Shown here piece by piece: positions 31,143-42,225 of a DNA stretch of 64,000 bases. Origin of the DNA: Guillardia theta CCMP2712 (taxonomy: Eukaryota > Cryptophyceae > Pyrenomonadales > Geminigeraceae). Position numbers and translations under genes: made by a program. Within the stretch, counting starts at the first letter, position 1, and every line of letters begins with the position of its first letter. A model generated the notes under the pieces. The model worked only from the letters and a program-made list of their open reading frames with translations. It did no database searches and was not told where the DNA came from. The stretch lies in contig NW_005434578.1 of the NCBI RefSeq assembly GCF_000315625.1, positions 81,688 through 145,687 of the forward strand, read 5' to 3'.

Positions 31143-31610
31143 CTACTGGACCGAGCAAGCATCCTTTTGCTTGGATAAATCGCGCCAAGGAAACTTGTCT
31201 CCATAAGGGTCTTCAAGGATCACCTTGCGGCCCTGCTTCGAGAGGATCTTGCCATCCCGTGGATCGACCAGTACCAACAATGGCATGCTATCATGGCCAA
31301 TCTCACGCTCTATTGCCTCTTTGATGTCCCGCTGACTGAAGGGCAGCGCGAGCCATGGCATCTGGTGAAAGTAGTGCTGGAAGTCCCTTTCGGTCCGATC
31401 CCCAGAGATCAAGATCACCTCCATCTTCTTGCCCTGTGAGTTCATCCGGGAGTAGACGTCGATCAGCGAGGGCGTGAAGCACTTGCAGGGTGTGCACCAT
31501 TCAGCAGAGAAGTAGAGGCCGACCACCTGCTTGTCTTGGAGAGTGTCGAGTGGAACGAGGGATCCTCTGGGGTTCAGGAGACACGTATTTTCGCCGAAGA
31601 ATCTTTCCAT
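31143..31610 (-). CDS. Nucleoredoxin/tryparedoxin-like thioredoxin-fold protein
   Basis: Likely a thiol-disulfide oxidoreductase. 155 codons, one exon. Seen in order: LLNPRGSLVPLDTLQDKQVV, the active site FSAEWCTPCKCFTP (WCxPC with both cysteines), the helix IDVYSRMNSQGKKMEVILIS, and SGDRTERDFQHYFHQMPWLA, the nucleoredoxin-type insertion D-x-x-x-x-F-x-x-x-F/Y-x-x-M-P-W. Then the cis-Pro segment SMPLLVLVDPRDGKIL and an acidic-aromatic end (DPYGDKFPW). Length equals a single nucleoredoxin module. No signal peptide. The ATG at 31608-31610 is the only sensible start. Confidence 0.9.
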   Translation of the reverse strand: MERFFGENTCLLNPRGSLVPLDTLQDKQVVGLYFSAEWCTPCKCFTPSLIDVYSRMNSQGKKMEVILISGDRTERDFQHYFHQMPWLALPFSQRDIKEAIEREIGHDSMPLLVLVDPRDGKILSKQGRKVILEDPYGDKFPWRDLSKQKDACSVQ

Positions 31611-31974
31611 CCTGAGAGTGTAGAGGTAGAAGGCTCTGTCAGACGTCGGAGAGGGTAGTCGGAGGAGCTGGAGAGGGATGGGAGGATGCGTGTAGGTGCT
31701 GGAGGGGATGGAAGGAGCGCGTGGGGTGCAGGCGGAAGAGGCCTTCCGATGTATTTAGAGGGAGTTTGCCTCTTACTGAGAGGGTATTTTTTCAGTCATA
31801 CGGAGGGGTGGTAGTGTCGCTGAACGCAACTTTCAGTGCCCCGTAATAATGACCATTGTTGACGCCTCAGACCCACCCCTCCTTTGGTAGAGCTGAAACA
31901 CTACAACGCAGGGGTCAGTGCAAGAGGAATTCTGCTCAGGGAAACCGTTGAATAATTGATAATAAAGCCTGTGA

Positions 31975-32650
31975 CTGTCGGTGGCCGGGAGCGGGATCCG
32001 CGGCTCAGCTGCCGCCAGTCACCCGCGGCGGCGGGCGGCGGCCGGGGCCCGGGGCAGCCCGGCCGGCACTCAGCGGCGGCGGCGCCCGCCGTCCGTCTCC
32101 GAGTGACCCGCCGGAGCCCGGGCTACGGTCCCGATCACGCCAGTGACTGACGGACGGTGCAGCCGGCCGGGATGCCGGGTGGCTGGCGGACCGTCTGAAG
32201 GCCGCGCAGGCTAGCACCCGGGGGCCCCCCGGCCCCGGGCCCGGCGCCCGGCCCGGGGGGCCCGGAGTGACGACCGACGGTGCGCCGGCCCTGGCAGGCT
32301 GACTCGGAGCCTCGGAGTGGCACGACCAACGCCGTCACGCCGGTGGGCCCGGGAGTCAACGGCCCCAGTGGAGGGCCCCCGGGCCCGCCTCGTACTCCCG
32401 GGTCCGGCCGGGACACTCGGAGGCTCCGAGGCTCCGAGTCCTGATTGTCCTCCGGGAGTCCAGGACTCACTAAGTCACTCTGCGGCGGCCCCTTCCGTGA
32501 GTCGCAGTGAGCCGCAGAGCGGCCGGTGCCACGCCGGTGACGGTGAGCCGGCCCGGCCGGGCGGCTGCCGCTGGCCAGCCTCCGTGCCCGAGGCCCGGGG
32601 GCCGGGCCCGGCCGCCCGGGGCCCGGCCAGCCGGGGCTGACCGTACAGTG
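31975..32650. repeat. GC-rich palindromic island 5
   Basis: Very GC-rich block with long G/C runs (around 32220-32262: alternating runs of G and C containing CCCGGGCCCGG). Motifs GTGACTG, GGAGTCA and CTCGGAG recur. It begins after TTGATAATAAAGCCTGTGAC and ends before ACCTGCACCAAATTAAG. CACCCC-rich sequence at about 31870 (AGACCCACCCCTCC) lies on its left. Confidence 0.7.
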
Positions 32651-32780
32651 GCGCCTATGACCTGCACCAAATTAAGCCTTCTTTTTGCAAATTGGTAGTA
32701 CGTTTTGTACCAGGAGTTCAATTCTATATTTATTTAATTTGAGTGGTTTGTTTGGTAGCGCCTTTCCAACACAGGGGGAC

Positions 32781-34191
32781 ATGAAGTCGATGGCGCGATG
32801 GTGGGGAGTTGGCGGCAAGGAGAGAGGGCGACGGAAGGAGGCGATGGCGGAACAAGATAGCCATCATGCAAACTACCATCCCCCTTCATCTGCTCTCCGC
32901 TCCTCGTCTTCGTCTCTTCATGTCCATTCCGCCTCCCATGGACCTGCCCAGCTCGCGGGAGTGGGGCTGGTAATAGGGAAGCGTAAGCAGGGGTACCTTG
33001 TGAAGGACATCTTGCAAGGGACAGGGGCAATGCTAAGCGGGATGCGAAGAGGGGACCTCATCGTGCAGGTACGTATCTCGACCACTTGGTGTCATCGACA
33101 CTTGCTGGCTCAGGTTTGCGTTGATTCTCTAGCAGGTCAACGAGAGGGACGTGGGTCCTTTGAGCCTGGAGGAAGTGACTAGTGCGATACTCGGACCCGT
33201 TGGGAGCATCGCAAAGTTCAAAGTTATGAGGAATGCGCATGAACGGAACGTGCTGTTGGAGTTCCTCGTGCTGCGGGAGCTCAGAGCTACTCAGGACCCC
33301 CTGTTTCAGATCAAGTGCGAGGGCAACAAGGTGACGAGGTCACACCTCCACCTCCAGTGCGCGCAAGATGGAAGTACGAGAAGTTCCGACAAGAAGAGAG
33401 AGGGAGAGAAGAAGCCAGAAGAAGAGCTAGAAAAGATGGGAGCAAGAAAGATGAAGACAAGCCTAGGGGCAGGGGAAGATCCAGAGACAGAGATAGAGAT
33501 ACAGATTGAGGAAGAGACAGAGATAGAGACAGAGATAGAGACAGAGATAGCGGAGGAAGTAGGTGGTAGTCTCTTTGCTTCTGGGGTCGGCGAACTTCCT
33601 CCTTCTTCAACTTGTGGTGAGATCACTCCGGATCCACCCTGGGACGGCCATTGGCCTGTTTCTGGAGCCAGCAGCCTCGTCGACGTCGGTGTGGATGTGC
33701 TCGTGCTCGAGGAGTGCGGAAGCTCGTGGAAGGCCTGCCGGCTGCAGCTGACGCGAGAAGGAAGACTTGTGCTTCCTGGGCACAGTCTAGATGGGAAGCT
33801 GGTGGTATGGGCTCAGCCGCAGCTGGAGATGTACCGCCCCGACATGTCGAGAGAAGACTTCTCGATGATGGGAAGAAGGATGTGCGTGATGGTAGAAGGG
33901 GAACACCTCATCGCACACAGCCGCCATGGTGCGATCAATGCAGTGAAGGCTGAGAGGTTGCATGTGATGGCGTTAGACTCGTCGACACGGGACAGGTACA
34001 AGTTTGCTTTCATGATTGTTGTCCTGCACTCCTTCATGTTTTATTCCTTCTGTCTTCTGTCGATCAAGTGATGCATCTTCTTATTGGTTTGCTACCTCAG
34101 ATATGTTGAGGAATTCATCGCAGTGGTTCAACGCCGTGAGCTGGGAGCGCAAGGTAGCCGAAAGCACTCAGGATGTTATGCCCCTCTGTAG
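32781..34191 (+). CDS. PDZ-domain plus PH-like-domain protein
   Basis: Probable membrane-associated adaptor. The ATG at 32781 (MKSMARWWGVG...) is preferred; the frame is open for 32 codons upstream, but that part is unlike protein. The PDZ domain is split by an intron at about 33069-33138: GLVIGKRKQGYLVKDILQ ... GMRRGDLIVQ, then VNERDVGPLSLEEVTSAIL ... IAKFKVMR. A charged, E/K-rich linker with a run of ETEIE-type repeats follows (about 33480-33560). The C-terminus looks like a PH domain: DVLVLEECGSSWKACRLQL, LVVWAQPQLEMY, RLHVMALDSSTRDR. The last helix comes from a separate exon after ACCTCAG at about 34100 (YVEEFIAVVQRRE), which replaces the hydrophobic read-through in the intron. Stop TAG at 34189-34191. 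Confidence 0.7.
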
Positions 34192-34199
34192 TGAAGGAG

Positions 34200-35140
34200 C
34201 AGCGCAATGGCAACCACAGCAGATCAGCAGCGAATGTGAGACGATGCCACAAACAACATGAGAGTGGGTGGCTTTGTGCTTGGGAGTTTCATTGAGATAG
34301 TCTACTTGCTCGTCTTTGATACAAGGAGTGAAAGAATACCGTTAGCTGTCAATTGAATGGAGCATGATCGTGATAGAATCATCTGCAGTCAAACGCTCAG
34401 TCTGCTTGCCTTCCCTTCCTCTCTTCGGTCACCTGTAGCACTGCATGGTCGATGTTCTTTACGGCTGAGTTTTGTCCGAGCCTGTGATGAAGCGCCATGC
34501 AGACAGCAAGATGTCTCTGCGCGCTAAGGATCAGGATCGATTCATGCTACAAGACATGCAAGACGGCAATCTTGAAAGAGATGTGCAGTTCGTCAAGTAG
34601 ACCCGCCCACTCTTCGTGTAGCTCCACATCTCAATTTGCTCACCTCGGTGAAGAAAGAGAGTCTCCAGTCGCTGTTGTTGGTCCCCGCAAATGAGCTCCA
34701 TGTATCGCGCCAGACCTTAGTGAAGTTTTAGAGACCTGCCGACTGACTCCCCTCCCCCTCGCAGCTTCTTCTGATGTTCCTCTCCCCATATCCTCTCACC
34801 TGTGGTTCACACTTCCTGGCTACGATGGAGCTCAAGGCTGATGTCACACCCTTCCTGCTGCATCGGCGAGTCAGGCAAGACGCCGGTAAACACAGCAACT
34901 CACTTCTTGAGACCGAACGACAGAGAACCATTATCGACCTGTAACAAGTCAATCTACTGCCAAGTAGATTGCAACTCCTTGATTTACCTCCAGCATTCTG
35001 CCGATCAAGATGATAGTGAGAGCGACTTCTTCATCGATTCCAACCAGGTTTTGGTGTCGCGTGAGTGGTTGATTTAGCCATCGCTTCAGCAATCTCGTGA
35101 AGACTCTGCTGGTCTCCCTGTGGCTCACCATGTGCTTCCT
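34200..35140. other. Spacer without recognised gene
   Basis: Only short frames without splice-compatible neighbours. No repeat or RNA gene recognised. Confidence 0.45.
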
Positions 35141-35142
35141 GC

Positions 35143-37853
35143 TCACCGTCTCACGGGCCTCAACATCTCTCGCCGCAACTTCACCTGTTGCTGATGTTTG
35201 AAGATATTCTTACAAGCGGTTTCAAACATTCTCGAACAGCCCAAATCACATCCTGGCCCTGTGACATTGTCAGACGCGATCAAGTGAACAAGCACGCAAT
35301 TGAGACGAAGCAAGCAGACAAAGAAAGAAAGGGGGCAAGGTGAAGATTCAGAGCGACAACTCGCTTCAGTCAAAACACTCATCGTCAGCATGCCGTGGAC
35401 TAACCTCCCCCCTTCTCCCTTTGACTGCACATCGCACTAGACGCACGACGGTCGTAAGCACAGCTGGGTTCGCCTGTCAAGTATGGGATGAGTGTCGGCA
35501 AGGAGACGTCAGGGCTCGAGACCTCAAGCTCCGATGGATCCTCAGCCAGGTTCGACAGCGCCATGAATGCCTGCAGGTCATCATGAGCACAGGAGCATAC
35601 TGGCTCACGTCGGTAACCTCAGCTCTCATCGCATCGTATTCCTTCCCTATCTCATTAGAGTTCAGCATCTTCTCCAGACACTGCACAATCCCTCCCTGAC
35701 GCTGAGGACAAGGCAACACAGTCAGTCCCCGACACTCTGGGTCAGCAAGGGCTCACCAGCTTCGGAAGGACTTTCGGATGGTCGCTGAGGCTGATCACTG
35801 CAGCAAGTCCCGCACTTCTGTCCGCGCTGTCTGTCCAGGTCGACAAGCTCTGCACAAGGAGGTCGCACAAGTTGCGCAGCATCCCAGGAGTCTCGACGAT
35901 CCTTTCTGCTGCTTCTGCTCCTCCTCCAGCAGCAAAGTTGTCTGCGCAGTTTGCAATCACCATTGCAGCAGTATCCTGCGTGTCAGGTTGAACGTCTCCA
36001 GTAAGCAGATCTCGGATTGCTCCCAGCATCCCGTCGCATCGCACGATAGCCAACTTGTTGTACTGATTTTGCATAGCAAGATGCACCAGCGCCTGACAAG
36101 CCACCTCCCGAATCTCCTCTAGACTCTCAGGGGCACTGGGTTGCGATGAAGGCCCAGGAGCGCTCATGGCATTTAGAAGCCCCTCCAGAAGGTTCGGCGT
36201 GGTCCCAAGTCTAGTCGAGTTCTCAACATGATTCTGTGAGAGCCCGGTTATCGCAGCACACGCGGTGATCTTTGCAGCAGCATCCCCACGGTACAGCAGA
36301 TCGCACAAACCGTCAGTGATGGCTTTCGACTTCCCCAGTAGATCTCTCCTCCTCCAGGCCTTGGATTTCATCCTCGAGCCACACACTGTGTACTTCTCAT
36401 GATGGTCATTTCTTGACGATGGGCCATCTTGAGTATGCGCACACGACATGGTGATGCACTCTTCCGCGACGTTGGGCGATGAAGACGAACTCGATGAGAT
36501 GGAGGCAGGATGATTGTGCGATGTTGAGGTCACCGCTGCTGTTCCATCCGACAATGCATTGTCCTCACCAGTGCTTCGCTGTGAATCAATCTCTCCTAGA
36601 AAGGCATTCAAGTTTGCTTCGCCTTCAGCTATGCTTTCAACGCTGTCTATGCTGTCTGATCGCTGCCGATCGGTGTTGCTACTTTCAGCCCGTTCCCGCT
36701 CTTCCTCCCTATCAATCGCTTCACAGATGGTCACTACTTCCTCAGCAGCCTCGGTGGCATCTTCTAAAGTCCTCAATTGAATCTTGGCCTCGATCTCATG
36801 CACTTTATCTTGCAACCTTTTCATCACTTCGTCGTCCTCCCCAGTCCACAACATGTTTGTTCCAATCCGAACGAATACCCAGTCGCCATCGATAACCCAT
36901 CCTTCTTCACCCGCAAGCTCTCCTTCAAGATCATTGTCGTTTACCTCATCATCATACTCGAAGTCGCTCTCACCATCAGTGGTCATTGCTGCTGTGTTGC
37001 CCGCGCCTGTGTTTTGAACAGGGGGGGGATCAGCGTGATGAGAGGCATGTTGCCCCTGGGCTGACCCATAACTTTGATCGTGGCCTCCAGCACTGCCCAG
37101 ATCATTTGCATGTGATCGGTCGTGTCTGCTCGTGCTGTTCATCCCCGCATTGGTATGAAAGTTAGTCGCTGCGAGTAGTAGGTCGTCATTCCATGCCCCA
37201 ACACTCCTCGAGCCTGTTGCAAAGAATTCCTCATCCACGAAGCTGTCATCGAAACGCATACTGCTGTAGTCCACCCTGCTTGTGCTAGTGTCAACCCCGT
37301 TCCCTGGCGGGTCTGCGACATCAGCTTGTCAGTACAAAGCAGGCGAGGCCGCTGTGACGTCACCTTGTATCGTGAGGGATGGTGCAACACATCCGTATCG
37401 GATTTGGTTTTGCATACACTCAGTACTTATGTACTCACTCTGCCAGTCAGTGTTGGGGTAAACGGTGCCATTGCTCTCGTCCTGCGCGCTCAAATGTTCC
37501 TTGAGAGCTTTCATGATGGGATCATGAAACTCAAATCGATGTCCAGTCTCATTTCTCTCCTGACCATGGCTTCTGCTTCCATTGATCCGACGCGTTGATT
37601 CATGGTAGCTTGTCCAACTCTGCCCCGTATACCCCCGCGGACGGTGTGAACCCTGCTCAACACCAGTCCACGCCCTGCTCGAACCCTCACGTCCTCCAGT
37701 GAGCCTCCAGTTTCCCTCCGTTCTCGCCAGTAAGTCATCATGATCTTCCATCTTTAACTCCATCTCCTCCACCTCCCCTCCTCCTCGTCCTCGTCCTCCT
37801 CCCTCCTCCTCCTCTCCCCCTTGCTTTCCCCGCAGCCCCCCGCGCCACTCCAT
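35143..37853 (-). CDS. Armadillo-like helical-repeat protein
   Basis: Start at ATG 37853 (MEWRGGLRGK...). The first exon is Gly/Glu/Arg-rich then polar, ending PNTDWQ. A 129-base intron leads to NPPGNGVDTSTSRVDYSSM and a long exon down to about 35742. Its first half is acidic and disordered, with a short coiled coil (VMKRLQDKVHEIEAKIQL). From about residue 330 helices of armadillo type appear: KAITDGLCDLLYRGDAAAKITACAAITGLS, IREVACQALVHLAMQN, LGAIRDLLTG, TAAMVIANCADN, MLRNLCDLLVQS. More repeats follow in smaller exons (GGIVQCLEKMLNSNEIGKEY, about 35710-35630; LQAFMALSNLAEDPSELE, about 35590-35520). The final exon ends VKLRREMLRPVRR at 35143. Likely a protein-interaction scaffold; partner unknown. 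Confidence 0.7.
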
Positions 37854-37899
37854 GCTGCCTGACGGGTTCGCTTGGACGGGGGTAGGGTAGGCTTTGATG

Positions 37900-38490
37900 G
37901 AGTCTTTGTAGGTGAGGGTACTTCAAAGGACCCAGTGAATTCCCTTCTTTCAGCTTTCAGAAGGGGGTGGTAGTCCAAGAATGCTGAGAAGGGGTGGGTA
38001 TGTTGCTGAGTGATATTGTATGTCGACTGGCACTACAAATACACGAAAAACTTTAAAATCACGAGTTTTGAAATTGGAAATTCCTCGGTACAGTGAAATA
38101 AAATATATTTTGAAAAATGTACCTGAAAAACTGCACAAAACCCGAGTTGTTGATCTCATGGTCGTAACTTCAGTAGGATTTATCGTATATATCTCTAAAA
38201 CTCATGAATAAGTATTTTATCAAATAAATTCGGTAATGCTGATTGCTTGAATTGGCTCACTTATTTACAGACGAAGGTACATTTAAATATATTGTAAATG
38301 ATCTACGACTGCCAAGCATACCGCAATCAAACAATATGTACAAGAATATAAAACTAAGTATATAAATTTAAAAGACAATTTACATGTCACCTTGGATGGG
38401 TGACAGAAATTGTCAGCCCCGATAGAAAGATGTCGCAAACGCTCTATCTATGCGGAGGGGAACATGCATCCAAGATCCTTGCGATAGTTT
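37900..38490. other. AT-rich spacer
   Basis: AT-rich with no gene seen. The words CGGTACAGTGAAATAAAATATATTTTG near 38085 resemble AT-rich sequence at about 12150 (CGGTACAAAATATATTTTG), suggesting a shared dispersed element. Confidence 0.4.
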
Positions 38491-38496
38491 CTTGCC

Positions 38497-39019
38497 TTGA
38501 CCCAGCATGCTGTGTTGCTCCTTTGCATCCTATCAACAGTCCTTGCACCGATCGTTGTTGTCCGTCCCATTGAACTGTACTTTCCTTTCAGCCTCTTGAA
38601 GGGCGCGATGCGTCCCACACTGATCGATCTGTGCCGAACCCTTCTTACATATCATCTGCTCGAATGCTTCGTCCCATCCCCGTGATCTGCATGATATGCA
38701 TGGAAGCAGGGTCTCTGGTTGCAAGTGTTCTCTCACTTGGAAGCGAAAGGAGCCGACGTACCTGCGACGCTTACTCCTTTCGCAGGCTGTAAAATGGTTC
38801 GAGGTTGAGGGGACTCCAGCTCACATGGACACAGAGCGTGCAGACACTTCTCTGCATCCAGGTGATGTGGCCTCGGCTGAGGACACCGCAGCATTGCCAG
38901 ACACTGATGGAGGTCGGTCGTCCTTCTTTGAGGGTTCCTCCAGTCAACTTCCTGCAGGAGAGCAGCGACGGAATGTCGAGCTGCGAACGCGGATGTTCCA
39001 TGTGAGAGCTCAAAGATGA
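38497..39019 (+). CDS. Uncertain small gene, hydrophobic N-terminal exon and acidic C-terminal exon
   Basis: A possible two- or three-exon gene. 38497-38683 reads as hydrophobic sequence (HAVLLLCILSTVLAPIVVV, then SLLKGAMRPTLIDLCRTLL) but starts without an ATG. An acceptor at about 38788 (CCTTTCGCAG) opens AVKWFEVEGTPAHMDTERAD ... GRRNVELR-like acidic sequence to a stop at 39019. The bridge between them is not resolved. Could be a small membrane protein; no family recognised. Confidence 0.25.
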
Positions 39020-39536
39020 GGAAGAAGCTCGGGTGATATTGTGCAGTTCTTGAAGAACGCGAGGGACTGGGAAGTGCATCTGTCCTGCTATGAAAACAGC
39101 AGAGTGCAGGGCAAGTTTCAATCTATGGATGCCAATCAGGCACTACTTTTACGCGACATGTGGTGGGAATGACTTGATCTGACAGGATCAGATCGTTCTC
39201 TGCAGTCTGCAGACTCCAATCGGAAAGTATCCCAATGCGATCGTCAGGGCGTCCGATGTTGTTGCGATGGACTTCACTCCATCAACGACCCCAGCTCTCC
39301 CTTGAAAGCATGATGTACAATGTAATGTTACCAACTAAAACTCCTCCCCAGCCATGGGGATCAGCGGGAAGTGCAAGTTGAAATCTCATTTGTTCATCAT
39401 GTTCTCCATATTATAGTACAGGCTGAGAGAACACTAGCCGCCTGCAGGTCGTAGGCGGCGCCTCCTCCCTGAATGTTCATCATTACACCATCACGATGGC
39501 ATCAACAAGAATAAAGCTCGCCTGAGGGTTGGCATG

Positions 39537-41756
39537 TCAGGAGGGGAAGACTTGCTGCTGCCGCTGCTGCCGCTGCAACGAACTATCAGACAGTTTCCTA
39601 CAAGGGGCAGGGCCGAACCTGTTGGAGCTGTCGTAGAGCGCTTTCTGGGCAGAGCGCCTGAGTCCTTCCGTAAGAGCCAGCACGTACTCAACATCGGAGC
39701 TCAGATCCTGCATGTCCGTAGCATACGCGAGCTTCGGGCCTGATCCTGGTTTCATCTTCTCCACACTGTGCGGGTTGAGACACTTTTCTTTGATCATGCG
39801 GCACCTTCCCTGCAGCTCTTCCCAGGCCTGTGGGGAGTAGGATCGCAAAGGACTGCTGTTGACCCGCTTCCCGCTTGCGCTGTACCTCCTGCACACCGCC
39901 TTGGAATCCGTGTACAGCAGAGACCTCGCATTGCCTCCTGGGTCTACGTTCTCAATGTCGTCAACGTCCGTCAGCGGCACCCTCTTGGCCGGCCCGAGAG
40001 ACGTCTGAGGAGTTCGTGCTCTGGCCCTGATGTATCCTTCAGCAAGGTGCTGGTGGGGCTCAGGGGTTGCGACCGTCCACGCCGGTGCTCTGCTGGTCTT
40101 GGGAGTGAATTCCTGGGAGAGGAAATTTCCTGTCCCTTCGCTGGTGGATGCAGAGGCTTCTTTTGCATCCGTTGCACTCCTTGTAGGGCTCGTGACATTC
40201 ATCGCTGAGTCAGCAGAATTTCTCAGGACCAGCATCGGCTGCTTCTGAGTCGGAGTGCTCCCATCGCCCCATGATCGCCGAAAAACTATTCGCCTTCGAT
40301 CGTTCTTAATCAAGGGTCTGTGGTGAGAGGCTCCTGAGGGAGACTGCGCGGAAGACCCTGATTCCTCCAAACTTTTCTCTCGCGCGATCGCCGGGCTTAC
40401 AAAGAGATTGCATGGGGTCGGGACTGTGGAGGATCTTCTTGCGGGATATCTTTCCCGAGCTTGGCTTGAGGAGTGATCGCTGGTTGAGTCAAAGAGGACG
40501 GCATCTTCTTGCCCATCATCATCTGCTCCACTCGCAGGCTCAGCGCAAGAAACATGGCCTGAAACTTGTACACGCTGCACAACATTCAGATTGAAAGGAG
40601 CTGGGTCGGAGGAGGGGTACTCCACTTCGCAGGTCTGGACATGGACCGATTGATAGTCTATTTTGTCGGCATCTCCTCGAGCCTTGAGAGTTTCTATCTC
40701 TTCCTCTAAATTTCGAACTCGGTCCTGAAGCCTAAGATTCTCCTTTTGGCAAGCATCAAAATTTCGATTTGCCTGCTTCAGATCTTTTGCAACAGTTTCG
40801 GCTTCAACCTGTTTGGCATCAAAGGCTCTCTTGAGATCGTCCAGCTTCTTGAGGAGTTCCATCTCTTGCTGCTTGAACCGAGCTCGTTCAATACGGATCT
40901 GAACTGCCGAGTAGTTGAGGATCGAGTCAGGCGAGGGTCGCTTCCTTGGGTCCTTGTCGAGCAGTTTGCCAATGATGAATGGGATCTCCCTTGAGTAGTG
41001 AGACGGCACGTGCGCCTCTGGTGGATCGTTCACAATCTTCTTGAGCAGTTGAGGCTGATTTGCTGCTTGGAAAGGTGGTTTGCATGTCACCAGCTCGAAC
41101 AGCAGGCATCCGAGCGCCCAGACATCTGACTTGGTGTCGTAGGGCTTACCTTCACAGATCTCAGGTGAGAAGTAGATCGGAGTCCCAACTTGCGAGATCG
41201 CACATGTCGTCTTGCTGGAGAGGACCTTTCCAAGGCCAAGATCACCTATCTTAATGTCTCCGTTCTGGTCTAGGAAGACGTTGGACGCCTTCACGTCCCT
41301 GTGGAGTACTCGCCGGGAGTGCATATGTTGCAGCCCGAGAGTGATCTGAATGAGATAAGACCAGAACTGTTCCTCTGTGATGTACTTGCCAGCAGCTGAG
41401 TTCCTCTTGATCACGGCCGCAAGATCGCCACCGGAAGCATACTCCATCACGATATGAAGAACGTCGTTCTCAACGAAGGACTCTACGCACGACACGATGT
41501 GCCGATGGTCGAGCTTCTTGATTATCTCGGTCTCGTTGAGGATCTCGTTCTCCTCCTCCTTGGAGACGCCTAGCAACGACACCTCCTTGATCACCAGCAC
41601 CTTCCCGTCTGAGTTCCTTGTCACCTTGAACACGTCCCCGTAGCTTCCTCGCCCGATCTTGTTCATCCGCGTGTACGCCGACATGCTGGCCATGGCAGTG
41701 CACGCAGGAGAGGGGGCGAACCGAGACAGGAGTGAGGAGGGAGGGAGCAGGTACAC
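39537..41756 (-). CDS. NIMA-related (NEK) serine/threonine protein kinase
   Basis: Cell-cycle or ciliary type kinase. One exon, 739 codons. The more likely start is the ATG at about 41693 (MASMSAYTRMNKIGRGSYG). Kinase domain complete: Gly loop GRGSYGDVF, Lys in VLVIKEV, HRDVKASN catalytic loop, GDLGLGK (the DLG variant common in NEKs), activation segment TTCAISQVGTPIYFSPE and DVWALGCLLFEL, to the end of the lobe KDPRKRPSPDSIL. A coiled coil follows immediately (residues about 310-385: QEMELLKKLDDLKRAFDAKQ ... RNLEEEIETLK), the usual NEK layout. A long Ser/Pro-rich tail carries several Ser-Pro sites and ends in a short helix (VEYVLALTEGLRRSAQKAL). Low-complexity Gln/Arg end (QRQQRQQQ). Confidence 0.93.
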   Translation of the reverse strand: MYLLPPSSLLSRFAPSPACTAMASMSAYTRMNKIGRGSYGDVFKVTRNSDGKVLVIKEVSLLGVSKEEENEILNETEIIKKLDHRHIVSCVESFVENDVLHIVMEYASGGDLAAVIKRNSAAGKYITEEQFWSYLIQITLGLQHMHSRRVLHRDVKASNVFLDQNGDIKIGDLGLGKVLSSKTTCAISQVGTPIYFSPEICEGKPYDTKSDVWALGCLLFELVTCKPPFQAANQPQLLKKIVNDPPEAHVPSHYSREIPFIIGKLLDKDPRKRPSPDSILNYSAVQIRIERARFKQQEMELLKKLDDLKRAFDAKQVEAETVAKDLKQANRNFDACQKENLRLQDRVRNLEEEIETLKARGDADKIDYQSVHVQTCEVEYPSSDPAPFNLNVVQRVQVSGHVSCAEPASGADDDGQEDAVLFDSTSDHSSSQARERYPARRSSTVPTPCNLFVSPAIAREKSLEESGSSAQSPSGASHHRPLIKNDRRRIVFRRSWGDGSTPTQKQPMLVLRNSADSAMNVTSPTRSATDAKEASASTSEGTGNFLSQEFTPKTSRAPAWTVATPEPHQHLAEGYIRARARTPQTSLGPAKRVPLTDVDDIENVDPGGNARSLLYTDSKAVCRRYSASGKRVNSSPLRSYSPQAWEELQGRCRMIKEKCLNPHSVEKMKPGSGPKLAYATDMQDLSSDVEYVLALTEGLRRSAQKALYDSSNRFGPAPCRKLSDSSLQRQQRQQQVFPS

Positions 41757-42225
41757 ACTAGAGAGAGAGAGTCAGTCCTCACTCTCCTCCTCCTCCTCTA
41801 TCCTTCGCTTCCTCCATGCGCATGAAATGCCAGCGGAGGGGCTTTCGAGCGCGGAAGGCGATCCCCTAATGTTTGTACCCCTCATCCCCTAACAAAGTTT
41901 GCTGCCTTCGAGGTTCAACCTACAAATAGCCTGAAAGTGTCTATTTTCAAATCAATGCCTTGAAAGATAACTAACATTGCACTTGAGGCGAGCTCGATAT
42001 CTCGTGCCTTGGCATGAAAATGCACTTTTCTCGCGCCTTCCTGCCCTCCCTCTCATAGGCGTTCCCTGCAATGCCTGCCCATCCTCTCCCCTCCCTCTCT
42101 TTCCACTTGATCTGTTTCAGCACCGCTCTAGTCAGGTAGCAAGGCCTGTACTCGTACAACGACATACAGTCGTCGAAGAAGATCGCTATAGGCCAGACTA
42201 TCCATCCACAACGATCCCCTAAGGC

